This document shows positions 7,546 through 16,439 of a stretch of DNA of 64,000 nucleotides, in pieces. The DNA is taken from the NCBI RefSeq assembly GCF_016862095.1, contig NZ_BOMH01000017.1, positions 202,580 to 266,579 on the forward strand. Reading direction: 5' to 3'. The notes beneath the pieces were generated by a model. That model was not told where the DNA came from. It did not search any database and worked only from the letters and a program-made list of their open reading frames with translations. A program made the position numbers and the translations under genes. This DNA is from Actinoplanes cyaneus (lineage in GTDB: Bacteria > Actinomycetota > Actinomycetes > Mycobacteriales > Micromonosporaceae). How positions within the stretch are numbered: the stretch's first letter is position 1; each line of letters begins with the position of its first letter.

Positions 7546-9483
7546 TTGATCACCGCCCAGCCTCGTCTGGTCGTGAGTGCGCCGTCGTCCGGCCACGGCA
7601 AGACCGCGATAGCCGTCGGTCTGCTCGCGGCGATGGCCTCCCGTGGCGTCCCGACGGCGGGCTTCAAGGTAGGCCCCGATCACACCGACGCGGCCTACCT
7701 CGGTCTGGCCGCCGGCCGCCCCGGCCGCAACCTCGATCCACGCCTGGTCGGCGCGCAGCGCATCGCCCCCCTCTTCGGGCACGGCGCCTCCGGGGCGCAG
7801 CTGTCCGTGATCGAGGGCGCGATGGGCCTGTTCGACAGTCTCACCGGCCAGCCCGAGATCGACGGCACCGCCGCGGTCGCCGCCGCGCTGCGCGCCCCCG
7901 TCGCGCTCGTGGTCGACGTGGCCGCGATGGGTCACTCGCTGGCCGCGCTGGTGCACGGCTTCCGGATGTTCGACGAGATGGTGCACCTCGGCGGCGTGAT
8001 CCTGAACCGGGTCGCCTCGCCCCGCCACGAGCAGATGCTGCGCAGCGCCCTCGACGACATCGGCATGCCGGTGCTCGGCGCGCTCCGCCGCGGCGACCTG
8101 CCGAATGTGCTGCCCTCCCGGGCGCACGGTGTGGTGCCGGTCGCGCACCGGACGGTCGAGGCCGGCCGCGCGGTGCGGCGTCTCGGCGAGGCGGTCGCGC
8201 AGTCCCTCGACCTGGACCGGCTGATGGCCCTCGCCGCCTCCGCGCCGGCGTTGCCCGGCCCGCTCTGGACACCGGCCGAGGCCGGCGAGCCGGTCGAGAT
8301 GCGCCCGGTGGTCGCGCTCGCCGGTGGTCCCGGGGCTTTTTACACGTACGTCGAGACCGCCGAGCTGCTCACCGCGGCCGGCGCCGACGTCGTCATCGTC
8401 GACCCCCTCCGCGACGAGACGCTGCCGCCGGGCACGCGGGCGCTGATCGTGGGTTCCGGACTCCCCGAGGGGTACGCCGAGGAGCTCTCCGCCAACCGCA
8501 GGCTGTGCGCCGGCGTGGCGCAGCTCGCGCGCGACGGCTGGCCGGTCGTCGCCGAGGGGGTGGCGCTGCCCTGGCTCGGCCGTGAGCTGGACGGCCGGGC
8601 GATGTGCGGCGTGCTCGACATCACCGGCGTGACCGGGGAGCAGACCGTCGCCGGCTATCGGGAGGCGACCGCGCCGGGAACGTCGGTGCTGGCGCCGGCC
8701 GGGGCGCGGATCACCGGCTACAAGCAGCACCGGGCGGTGGTGACGCCACGGGCCGGCGCCGCACCGGCCTGGACGTGGTCGGGCGGGAACCCGGAGGGGT
8801 TCGTCTGGCGGCAGGTGCACGCCTCGCAACTCGGGCTGCACTGGGCCGCGGCGCCGGAGATCGCGAAGCGCGTGGTCGCGGCGGCGGTGGCCGGCCCGGC
8901 TCAGCAGCCGCAGATGGCCGGGCCCAGCATGCCGATGAACAACGTGCCTATGAACAGCGTGCCGATGAACAACCCGGTGCCGCAGATGACGGGGCCGGCT
9001 CCGCAGGTGGCGCAACCCATGCCGATGGCAGCGCAGGGGATGCCCGGTCCGGTTCCGGCGGGTGCCCCCGGCGGTGGCCCCGTTCCGGCGATGGCGCACG
9101 GCTCCGGGCCGATGCCGGGCGCGGGTGGGGCGGCCCCGGCCGGCCCGATCTCCGGGCCGCAGCCGGCCGGTTCCCCGCCCGACCCGGCGCCGGCGCCCGG
9201 CCAGGCCCCGGGAATGGCCTCGCCCGACGGTTACGCCGCGATGCCTCAGTCCGAGGGCTATGGGGCGATGCCGCAGGCCGACGGTTACGCCGTGATGCCG
9301 CAGGCCGACGGTTACGCGGGGATGCCGCAATCCGAGGGCTACGCGGGGATGGCGGCCCCGCCGAACGGCCCGGCCCCGCAACGGCCCGGCTCCGGCATGC
9401 CCAACGGCGGCCCGATCCACGGCGGCCCCCACTCCGGCGCGGCGGACAACCGCCCGACCTCGGACATCCAGATCCCGTCCTGA
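7546..9483 (+). CDS. cobB: CobB-like cobyrinate a,c-diamide synthase lacking the amidotransferase cysteine
   Basis: 645 residues from a TTG start (MITAQPRLVVSAPSSGHGKT) five bases after ggggg; the frame is open upstream but that part is not family-like. The N-terminal domain has the ATP loop SSGHGKT (residues 14-20) and VGPDHTDAAYL; the CobB/CbiA family amidates the a and c carboxylates of the corrin ring using glutamine. In the C-terminal glutaminase domain the usual AECAGL nucleophile motif reads AEGVAL, with Gly338 in place of cysteine. The late histidine motif (VHASQLGLHW, His425/His432) is kept. Residues about 446-645 form a Pro/Met/Gly/Gln tail ending in four PQxxGYxxM-like repeats. It may use free ammonia or have another role. 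The other cob genes start 3.3 kb downstream. Confidence 0.75.
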   Translation: MITAQPRLVVSAPSSGHGKTAIAVGLLAAMASRGVPTAGFKVGPDHTDAAYLGLAAGRPGRNLDPRLVGAQRIAPLFGHGASGAQLSVIEGAMGLFDSLTGQPEIDGTAAVAAALRAPVALVVDVAAMGHSLAALVHGFRMFDEMVHLGGVILNRVASPRHEQMLRSALDDIGMPVLGALRRGDLPNVLPSRAHGVVPVAHRTVEAGRAVRRLGEAVAQSLDLDRLMALAASAPALPGPLWTPAEAGEPVEMRPVVALAGGPGAFYTYVETAELLTAAGADVVIVDPLRDETLPPGTRALIVGSGLPEGYAEELSANRRLCAGVAQLARDGWPVVAEGVALPWLGRELDGRAMCGVLDITGVTGEQTVAGYREATAPGTSVLAPAGARITGYKQHRAVVTPRAGAAPAWTWSGGNPEGFVWRQVHASQLGLHWAAAPEIAKRVVAAAVAGPAQQPQMAGPSMPMNNVPMNSVPMNNPVPQMTGPAPQVAQPMPMAAQGMPGPVPAGAPGGGPVPAMAHGSGPMPGAGGAAPAGPISGPQPAGSPPDPAPAPGQAPGMASPDGYAAMPQSEGYGAMPQADGYAVMPQADGYAGMPQSEGYAGMAAPPNGPAPQRPGSGMPNGGPIHGGPHSGAADNRPTSDIQIPS

Positions 9484-9699
9484 CCGGGCCCCGTCCCGGT
9501 TGACCGCTTTCGCTCAGTGCCGCCCCAGGCGCTGCGGCCCCGCGCGCCGGGTCCGTGGCATGCCCGGTGCGCTGACCGTGCGGAGATCCGCCGAGCTGAT
9601 CGCCGGAAGCTGCCCACCGTGCCAAACGGCGTCCGCGGGTCCGGAAAGTGTCGTACCCGCCTCGTACCTTGAGAGGACGACAACCGAAGGAGGACGATC

Positions 9700-10359
9700 G
9701 TGGCCGCTCGCCTGCCGCTGGATCTGGACCCGCCGGTTCGTCAGATCAGGGCGCTGCTGCTGGGGATCGACGACCGTGAGCTGATCGCTCCGACACCGTG
9801 CCCCGGCTGGTCCGTCGCGACCCTCCTCGACCATGTGATGAGTCTCGCCGAGGCGTTCACCCAGGCCGCTCGCAAGGGCGCCGACGCCGCCGGTGACGGT
9901 CCGCCGCCGGCGCCGTCCGCGGCTCACCTGTCGCCGCACTGGCGCAGCCGCCTGCCGATCCGCCTGGAGGAGCTGGCCACCGCGTGGAAGGATCCGGCCG
10001 CCTGGCTCGGCACGGCCCGCGCCGGCGGGGTCTCGATGCCGGCCCGCCAGATGGGCACGGTCGCCGCGAACGAGCTGGTCATGCACGGCTGGGATCTGGC
10101 CCGGGCCACCGGTCAGGATTTCGCCGCCGATCCGCGCGTGCTGGCCGCGCTGATCGACTTCCTCGCGGCCGGCCCGCCCGAGGGCACGCCGGGTTTCCTC
10201 GGCCCGCGCGTCGCGATCGACCCGGAGGACGCGGAGGACGACCTGCCCCGAGCCCTGGCGCTGGCGGGCCGCGACCCTTCGTGGCGGCCACCCCGCGTCC
10301 ACGACGTCCCCTCGGCCCGGTTGCACCGTGAGCAGCCGCCGGCCGCCCGTTCCGCGTAG
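9700..10359 (+). CDS. TIGR03086-type metal-binding protein (DinB/MDMPI fold)
   Basis: 219 residues from a GTG start with a strong ribosome-binding site gaaggagg seven bases upstream. The N-terminal helical bundle carries PCPGWSVATLLDHV, the conserved segment of the DinB/mycothiol-dependent maleylpyruvate isomerase N-domain, with the metal-binding histidine in LDHV. A second family motif is NELVMHGWDLARATGQ near residues 125-140, with another metal ligand (His). Family members bind a divalent metal and several act as mycothiol-dependent transferases or isomerases; the substrate here is unknown. Monocistronic by its surroundings; the opposite-strand PBP gene ends 184 bases downstream. Confidence 0.8.
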   Translation: MAARLPLDLDPPVRQIRALLLGIDDRELIAPTPCPGWSVATLLDHVMSLAEAFTQAARKGADAAGDGPPPAPSAAHLSPHWRSRLPIRLEELATAWKDPAAWLGTARAGGVSMPARQMGTVAANELVMHGWDLARATGQDFAADPRVLAALIDFLAAGPPEGTPGFLGPRVAIDPEDAEDDLPRALALAGRDPSWRPPRVHDVPSARLHREQPPAARSA

Positions 10360-10542
10360 GCCCGAGCGGGTCGGCCAAGCCGAGCGCCAGCCGGAAGACC
10401 CGCGGCCTGACTCGCGTGCCTGCCCCAGCCATCCGCCGGGCTCAGCCGGGCCTGGCCAGCCGGGCTGGGGCCAGCCGATTCAGCGATGCGGCCGGCCTGA
10501 TGAACCCGCCTGGCTCGGCTGGTCGGTTTCAGGCAGGGCGGG

Positions 10543-12705
10543 TCACCAGTGGACGAGCTTGTCGGAGGGCGGGGTGAACTCAAGGTCGGGCTGGTCCTTC
10601 AGCGCGTCCCGCAACGTCTGCGCCACCGTGTACTTCGAGATCGTCGACCGGCCGTTCCCCACCCGGTGCTCGGGATTGTCCGGGTCGGCCACGAACGCCG
10701 ACGCCGCCAGCTGCGGGGTGTACCCGCTGAACCACGCGGTCTTGTTGTTGTCCGTCGTCCCGCTCTTCCCGGCGACCGGCCGCCCGAGGGTCCCGAACAC
10801 CATCTCGGACGTTCCCCATCCGCCGCAGCTTCCGCGGGCCGCGCCGTACCCGGTCGGGCACCGCGCCGCGTCGGTGGCCGCCCGCGCCACGTCCTGGCTG
10901 AAGACCCGTTTGCAGCGTGGCGCCGCGATGGGTTTTCCCTTGTAGGTGGCGTTCTTGCCGTCCGGGGTGCGTATCGACAGCACCGGCAGCGGCTCGCAGT
11001 AACTGCCTTCCGCCGCGACGGTGGCGAACACGTTGGCGATCTCGACGGGGGTGGCGTCGCTGACGCCGAGCGTGAACGCCCCCCACCCGGCCGCGTGTTC
11101 GGGCGTGGCCAGTTTCCGGTCCACCGCCGTACGCCATTTCAGCCCGAGCTTTTCGGCCATCGCGACGGCCTTGTCGGCGCCGACCCGCTGTTCGAGCTGG
11201 ACGAAGTACGTGTTCACGGACTTGCCGAAGCCGCTCCACATGGTCTGGTTCCCGGTCATCGACTTGCTGGAGTTCTTCGGGCACCAGTGTGTCCCGCAGG
11301 TCGCCGGCCCGGGCGCGGTGATGTATTTGGAGACGAACCGTTCGGGCGCGTAGTACGACGTGGACAGCGGCAGCCCGGCGTCGAGCGCGGCCAGCAGCGT
11401 GAAGATCTTGAACGTTGATCCCGCCTGGTAACCGGCCATGTTCCCCCCGCCGAGCAGCGGGTTCACGGTGTTGGGGTAGTTACCGCGTACGTCATGCTGT
11501 CGCCGATCGCTGTGTTTGCCGTTGTCGTCCTGCTGGAGTGAGTAACGGCGGTTCACGGCCATGCTGACGATCCGCCCGGTGCCCGGCTGGATCACCACTT
11601 CGCCGTGCGCGAACGGGCTGTCCCGGTTCTCCTTGTCCAGCACGTGTTCCATCGCGGCGGCCTGCACCTTGGGGTCGATCGACGTGACGACGCGGTAGCC
11701 GCCGCGGCGCAGGTTCTCCTCACGTTCCAGGACGTTGCGCCCGAAGGCCGGCTGTTCCCGCCACCAGCTCTTGAAGTAGTCGCAGAAGAAGCCCCAGTCG
11801 TTGTGCTTGTCCGGGACCGAGACGCAGTCGTTCGGGGGTGTGCTCAGCTTCAGTCTGATCTTGGCTTTCCGGGCGTTCGCGGCCTGCGTCGCGGTGATCG
11901 AGCCCATCTTCAGCATCTGGTCGATCACGTAGTTGCGGCGTTGCAGCGCGGCGTCCTGGTCCCGGATCGCCGGGTCGTACGCGGAGGGCGCCTTGACCAG
12001 CCCGGCCAGCAGCGCCGCCTCGGTCAGGCTGAGGTCCTTCGCGGGCTTGGAGAAGAACACCTCGGACGCCGCGTAGATCCCGTACGCGCGATGCCCGAAG
12101 TACGCGTTGTTGAGGTACCGCTGAAGGATCTCCTGCTTGCTGAGCCGCTGCTCGACCTCGATGGCCAGGCGCATCTCCCGCAGTTTCCGGCCGGCTGTCT
12201 GCTCGGTCGCCTCCAGGGCCTGCTTCGGGGTCCGCGCGCTGTCCCGCAGGGCCATCCGCACGTACTGCATGGTCAGCGTCGAGGCGCCCTGGGACACCCC
12301 GCCGGCCTGCTGGTTGGCGACGAAGGCGCGGGCCACGCCTTTCGCGTCGACGCCGTGGTGCTCGTAGAAGCGGGTGTCCTCGGAGGCCACGATGGCCTGG
12401 GTGATGTGGGGCGACATGTCCTTGAGCGGGACCTGCCGCCGGTATTCCTCGTAGAACATGGTCAGCAGCGTCTTGCCGTCCTTGGCGTAGACGTACGTGC
12501 TCTGCGCCGCGGGCACCTCGACGAGTTGTTCCGGCAGGTTCTCCAGCGCGCCGGTGCCGGCCTTGACACCCATCCCGGCGAGGGCCGTGAGGGGATAGGA
12601 GAGGCCGGCGATGACCAGGCCCGCGATGAGCCCGGCACGGATCAGGAGGGCGACTCTTCCGGCTACGGTGGGGCGTCGGTCAGTCACTCCTTGAAGGTAT
12701 GACAA
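10543..12705 (-). CDS. Bifunctional penicillin-binding protein (class A PBP)
   Basis: 720 residues. A membrane anchor near residues 20-45 is followed by the GT51 glycosyltransferase domain (EDTRFYEHHGVD with the catalytic Glu, QGASTLTMQ, and RKLREMRLAIEVE), then the transpeptidase domain with Ser430 in STFK, SVN and KSGTT. It polymerises lipid II and crosslinks peptidoglycan outside the membrane. The longest frame begins at a TTG (12705) preceded by GAGG; a GTG 18 bases in (MTDRRPTVAG) is possible, so the exact start is uncertain. The extracellular C-terminus has several Cys residues (for example CGTHWCPK and CKR). Divergent from cobC across 57 bases. Confidence 0.9.
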   Translation of the reverse strand: MSYLQGVTDRRPTVAGRVALLIRAGLIAGLVIAGLSYPLTALAGMGVKAGTGALENLPEQLVEVPAAQSTYVYAKDGKTLLTMFYEEYRRQVPLKDMSPHITQAIVASEDTRFYEHHGVDAKGVARAFVANQQAGGVSQGASTLTMQYVRMALRDSARTPKQALEATEQTAGRKLREMRLAIEVEQRLSKQEILQRYLNNAYFGHRAYGIYAASEVFFSKPAKDLSLTEAALLAGLVKAPSAYDPAIRDQDAALQRRNYVIDQMLKMGSITATQAANARKAKIRLKLSTPPNDCVSVPDKHNDWGFFCDYFKSWWREQPAFGRNVLEREENLRRGGYRVVTSIDPKVQAAAMEHVLDKENRDSPFAHGEVVIQPGTGRIVSMAVNRRYSLQQDDNGKHSDRRQHDVRGNYPNTVNPLLGGGNMAGYQAGSTFKIFTLLAALDAGLPLSTSYYAPERFVSKYITAPGPATCGTHWCPKNSSKSMTGNQTMWSGFGKSVNTYFVQLEQRVGADKAVAMAEKLGLKWRTAVDRKLATPEHAAGWGAFTLGVSDATPVEIANVFATVAAEGSYCEPLPVLSIRTPDGKNATYKGKPIAAPRCKRVFSQDVARAATDAARCPTGYGAARGSCGGWGTSEMVFGTLGRPVAGKSGTTDNNKTAWFSGYTPQLAASAFVADPDNPEHRVGNGRSTISKYTVAQTLRDALKDQPDLEFTPPSDKLVHW

Positions 12706-12762
12706 ATCGCCTCATGTTCCCCAGGAATCCGCGGGAGTTCGCGAGTGCGGCATGCTGGGCGC

Positions 12763-13827
12763 ATGACGTTCGACCTCGATCATCACGGCGACGCCGAGGT
12801 GGACGCCGGCCTGATCGACCTCGCGGTCAACGTGCGTCACCAGCCGATGCCCGCCTGGCTCTCCGCTCCGATCGGGGAGTCGCTGGCCCGGCTCTCCGCC
12901 TATCCGGACGCGACCGGGGCCACCGCCGCCGTCGCCGCGCGGCATCGGCGGGACCCGTCCGAAGTGCTGCTGACGGCCGGCGCGGCGCAGGCGTTCGTGC
13001 TGCTCGCCCAGGCGTTGCGCGGGGCGCGGCGGCCGGTCGTGGTGCACCCGCAGTTCACCGAGCCGGAAGCGGCGCTGCGGAACGCGGGTCACCGGGTCGA
13101 CCGGGTGCTGCTGCGCGAGGAGGACGGCTTCCGCCTCGACCCCGGGCTCGTCCCGGACGACGCCGACCTGGTCTTCGTCGGCAACCCCACCAATCCGACC
13201 TCGGTGCTGCACCCGGCCGCGGACGTGGCGAAGCTGGCACGGCCGGGCCGCGTGCTGGTCGTCGACGAGGCGTTCGCCGACACGACGTACCGGGAGCGCT
13301 GCGAGACCGAGCCGGAGTCCCTCGCCGAACGCCGTGACCTGCCCGGGCTCGTCGTCCTGCGGAGCCTGACCAAGACCTGGGGCCTGGCCGGGCTGCGGAT
13401 CGGCTACCTGCTCGGGCCCGCCGAGCTGGTGCCCCGGCTGGCCGCGGCACAGCCGCTCTGGGCGGTGTCCACGCCGGCCCTCGCCGCCGCGACCGCCTGC
13501 GCGTCGCCGGTCGCGATCGCCGCCGAGCGCGAGATCGCCGCGGCCGTCGCCGCCGAGCGAATCCATCTGGTGGAACGGCTGCGGCAGGTGCCGAAGGTCA
13601 CGGTTCCCGGCAACCCGGCCTCCGCCTTTGTTCCGGTACGCGTCCCCGGTGCCGATGAGATCCGCCGTGAACTGCGGAAACGCGGATTCGCGGTACGCCG
13701 TGGCGACACGTTCCCAGGCCTGGGCCCCGACTGGCTCCGGATAGCGGTGCGCGACACTGCGACCACGGATCGGTTCGTGCAGACTCTGCGGGAAGTGATC
13801 CGAGAGCGCAGCGAGGAGCGACCGTGA
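12763..13827 (+). CDS. cobC: CobC-type PLP-dependent aminotransferase/decarboxylase
   Basis: 354 residues, ATG start MTFDLDHHGD. Fold-type I PLP enzyme of the histidinol-phosphate aminotransferase group: GAAQAF for phosphate contact, VGNPTNPTS, VVDEAFADT, and the PLP lysine in SLTKTWGLAGLRIGY. In actinobacteria this gene (Rv2231c type) sits with cobalamin genes and is taken to make or handle (R)-1-amino-2-propanol O-phosphate from threonine phosphate for the nucleotide-loop linker. Its stop overlaps the GTG of cobT (GTGA), so translation is coupled. The biochemical role is inferred from context and family; a histidinol-phosphate aminotransferase function is less likely. Confidence 0.85.
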   Translation: MTFDLDHHGDAEVDAGLIDLAVNVRHQPMPAWLSAPIGESLARLSAYPDATGATAAVAARHRRDPSEVLLTAGAAQAFVLLAQALRGARRPVVVHPQFTEPEAALRNAGHRVDRVLLREEDGFRLDPGLVPDDADLVFVGNPTNPTSVLHPAADVAKLARPGRVLVVDEAFADTTYRERCETEPESLAERRDLPGLVVLRSLTKTWGLAGLRIGYLLGPAELVPRLAAAQPLWAVSTPALAAATACASPVAIAAEREIAAAVAAERIHLVERLRQVPKVTVPGNPASAFVPVRVPGADEIRRELRKRGFAVRRGDTFPGLGPDWLRIAVRDTATTDRFVQTLREVIRERSEERP

Positions 13828-14876
13828 CCCTGGAGACCACCCTGGCGGCCATCCGCCCGGCCGACGAGCAGGCCATGGCCGCTGCCAGGGAGCTGCAGTC
13901 CCGGCTCACCAAGCCGGCCGGCTCGCTGGGCACCCTGGAGGAGCTGTCGGTACGCCTGGCCGGGCTCGCCGGGGTCTGCCCGCCGCCGATGCCGGCGCCG
14001 GCCACCGTCGCGGTCTTCGCCGGCGACCACGGCGTGCACGCGCAGGGCGTGAGCCCGTGGCCGCAGGAGGTCACCGCCCAGATGGTGGCGAACTTCGTGG
14101 CCGGTGGCGCGGTCGTCAACGCGTTCGCCCGGCAGGCCGGCGCGGACGTGATGGTGGTCGACGCCGGAGTCGCCATCCCGCTGCACGGCGGGCCGAACCT
14201 GCTGGACGCGAACATCCGCCGCGGCACCCGGGACATGACCGTCGAGCCGGCGCTCACCCGCGAGGAGGCCCTCGCCGCTGTCGAGCTGGGCATCGCGGTC
14301 GCCGGGCAGCTCGTCGCGGCGGGCGCGAAGTGCCTGCTCACCGGGGACATGGGTATCGCCAACACGACCCCGGCCGCGGCGCTGACCGCGGTCTTCACCG
14401 GGGCCGGCCCGGAGGCCGTGACCGGGCGTGGCACCGGCATCGACGACGTGACGCTCGCGCGCAAGACCGACGTGATCGCGGCCGCGCTCGCGAGGCACAC
14501 CCCTGACCCGGCCGACCCGCTCGGTGTCCTCGCCACGGTCGGCGGCCTCGAGCACGCCGCGCTGACCGGGTTCGTCCTGGGTGCCGCCGCGCACCGGATC
14601 CCGGTGATCGTGGACGGCGTGATCGCCGCCTCGGCCGCGCTCGCCGCCGCCGCGTTCGCGCCGGACGCGGTCGCCGCGATGGTCGCCGGGCACCGCTCGG
14701 CCGAGCCGGGCGCCACCGTCGCGCTCGCCCACCTGGGTCTGGAGCCGCTGCTCGACCTGGGGATGCGGCTCGGCGAGGGCAGCGGCGCGGTGCTGGCGCT
14801 GCCGATCGTCGCCTCCGCCGTCCGGGTTCTGCACGAGGTCGCCACGTTCGATTCCGCGGGAGTGTCCGAGAAATGA
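13824..14876 (+). CDS. cobT: Nicotinate-nucleotide-dimethylbenzimidazole phosphoribosyltransferase
   Basis: 350 residues from GTG, overlapping cobC by four bases. CobT activates 5,6-dimethylbenzimidazole to alpha-ribazole phosphate using nicotinate mononucleotide, for the lower ligand of B12. Family landmarks: LTKPAGSLGTLEEL at the N-terminus, VAVFAGDHGVHAQGVSPWP, GDMGIANTTPAAA, GRGTGIDD and the C-terminal GMRLGEGSGA, which carries the catalytic glutamate. Length is normal for the family. Its stop overlaps the next start (ATGA), giving a tightly coupled cobC-cobT-cysG/cobA operon. Confidence 0.95.
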   Translation: MTLETTLAAIRPADEQAMAAARELQSRLTKPAGSLGTLEELSVRLAGLAGVCPPPMPAPATVAVFAGDHGVHAQGVSPWPQEVTAQMVANFVAGGAVVNAFARQAGADVMVVDAGVAIPLHGGPNLLDANIRRGTRDMTVEPALTREEALAAVELGIAVAGQLVAAGAKCLLTGDMGIANTTPAAALTAVFTGAGPEAVTGRGTGIDDVTLARKTDVIAAALARHTPDPADPLGVLATVGGLEHAALTGFVLGAAAHRIPVIVDGVIAASAALAAAAFAPDAVAAMVAGHRSAEPGATVALAHLGLEPLLDLGMRLGEGSGAVLALPIVASAVRVLHEVATFDSAGVSEK

Positions 14877-16081
14877 GTTTGTACCCCCTCGCCCTGCGCC
14901 TCGAGGGCCGTCGCGTCCTGGTCGTCGGCGGCGGCTCGGTGGCCACCCGCCGGGTGCCCGCGCTGATCGCGGCCGGTGCGCAGGTCGCGATCGTCTCGCC
15001 CCAGCTGACGCCCGCCCTGCAGGCCCATGTCGACGCCGGCCGTGCCACCTGGACCCCGCGCCGCTTCGAGCCCGCCGACGTCGACGGCGCCTGGCTGGTC
15101 CACGTCGCGATCGACGACCCCGAGGCGGCGGCCGTGGTCAGCTCGGCGGCGGAGGATCAAAGGATTTTCTGCGTACGGGCGGACGACCGTGACGCCGCCA
15201 CCGCCTGGACCCCGGCCGTGACCCGGCACGGCCAGGTGACCGTGGCCGTGACCGACGGTGGCGACCGCCGGCGCGCGATGGCGGTCCGTGACCTGGTCGC
15301 GCACGCCCTGGAAGCGGCGCCCCCGGCCGCGCCCGAGCTCAAGGGCGTCGCGCTCGTCGGCGCCGGCCCGGGCGACCCGGAGTTGATCACGATCAAGGGC
15401 CGCCGCCTGCTGGGCGCCGCCGACGTGGTGGTCGCCGACCGGCTCGTGCCCGGCATGCTCCTCGGCGAGCTGCGGCCGGAGGTCGAGCTGATCGACGCCG
15501 CGAAGATCCCGTACGGGCCGTCCGCCGCGCAGGGCGAGATCAACCGGATCCTGGTCGACCGGGCATTGCAGGGCAAGTTCGTGGTCCGGCTCAAGGGCGG
15601 CGACAACTTCGTCTTCGGCCGTGGCGGCGAGGAAGCCCTGGCGTGCGTCGAGGCGGGCGTCCCGGTGCTGGTCGTGCCCGGCGTGACCAGCTCGATCGCG
15701 GCGCCCGCGCTGGCCGGCATCCCGGTCACGCACCGCGGGGTGGCCCACGAGTTCACCGTCGTCTCCGGGCACATCCCGCCCGACCACGCGGACTCGCTCG
15801 TCGACTGGCGGTCCCTGGCCCAGTTGCGCGGCACGCTGGTCGTCCTGATGGGCCTCAAGAACCTGCCGAAGATCGCAGAGCGGCTGCTCGCCGAGGGTCG
15901 TGACCCGTCCACCCCGGTCGCCGTCGTCCAGGAGGGCTCGACCGCCCATCAGCGGTCCCTGCGCAGCACGCTCGCGGCGGTCGCCGCCGACGTCACGACC
16001 GCCGGAATCCGCCCGCCCGCCGTGGTGGTCATCGGCGAGGTCGTAGCGGTCACGGAGGCGTTCACCCCCGCCGCCGGCTGA
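14873..16081 (+). CDS. cobA: CysG-like siroheme synthase / uroporphyrinogen-III C-methyltransferase
   Basis: 402 residues. Residues 1-140 form a CysG N-domain (precorrin-2 dehydrogenase/ferrochelatase type) with the NAD motif VVGGGSVATRRVP. Residues 155-402 are the SAM-dependent uroporphyrinogen-III methyltransferase with VGAGPGDPELIT, VVADRLVP, RLKGGDNFVFGRGGEE and VVPGVTSSIAAPALAG. It methylates uroporphyrinogen III at C2 and C7 to precorrin-2, the branch point to B12 and siroheme; the N-domain can oxidise precorrin-2. The N-domain lacks the long CysG central linker, as is common in actinobacteria. Last gene of the coupled cob operon; palindrome copy 2 lies 175 bases after the stop. Confidence 0.93.
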   Translation: MSLYPLALRLEGRRVLVVGGGSVATRRVPALIAAGAQVAIVSPQLTPALQAHVDAGRATWTPRRFEPADVDGAWLVHVAIDDPEAAAVVSSAAEDQRIFCVRADDRDAATAWTPAVTRHGQVTVAVTDGGDRRRAMAVRDLVAHALEAAPPAAPELKGVALVGAGPGDPELITIKGRRLLGAADVVVADRLVPGMLLGELRPEVELIDAAKIPYGPSAAQGEINRILVDRALQGKFVVRLKGGDNFVFGRGGEEALACVEAGVPVLVVPGVTSSIAAPALAGIPVTHRGVAHEFTVVSGHIPPDHADSLVDWRSLAQLRGTLVVLMGLKNLPKIAERLLAEGRDPSTPVAVVQEGSTAHQRSLRSTLAAVAADVTTAGIRPPAVVVIGEVVAVTEAFTPAAG

Positions 16082-16439
16082 CCGACGCCCGGCCCCGACG
16101 CCGAAGGCGCCGCGCGAGCCGTCCGGCGGCTGAACTCCGGGCCAGAACGCGCTGCGCGAGCTGGTCGGGCGGCTGAGGGTCCCGGCCGTGCCTCGCCGGA
16201 ACACGCTGCGCGAGCCGGCCCCGGGGCTGAGGTCCCGGCCGCGCCTCGCGGTCCCAGCTGGTTCTCATGGGCGTTATGAGGCACGAATAACGCCCATGAG
16301 AACCAGCCGGAACCCGGAACCGCGCCGCGACAGTGCGCCAGGACCGGCTCGCGTGGCACCACACCAGGGGACCGGGCTCACGGCGTACCACAGCAATCGG
16401 CGCCGGACCTGAAGCGGCCCGGCGCCGGAAAGCGTGGTG
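16082..16439. other. Convergent intergenic region with repeats, no gene
   Basis: Lies between the stops of the cysG/cobA-type gene and otsA. It holds three degenerate units of about 50-55 bp recognisable by c-gctgcgcgagc and ctgaggtcccggccg (starts near 16109, 16150 and 16205), followed by palindrome copy 2. I see no supported coding sequence. Confidence 0.7.
16257..16307. repeat. Dispersed palindrome, copy 2 (21-bp arms)
   Basis: Arms 16257-16277 and 16287-16307 pair perfectly around the loop gaggcacga (16278-16286), the same loop as copy 1. The arm core is ggttctcatgggcgttat. Placed between two convergent genes, it could end transcription from both sides. Confidence 0.9.

Noticed and set aside
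13598..16204. 868-codon open frame antisense to cobC-cobT-cysG/cobA
   Set aside because: Antisense to three well-supported coupled genes; its Arg/Gly/Ala-rich translation is the usual high-GC artefact.
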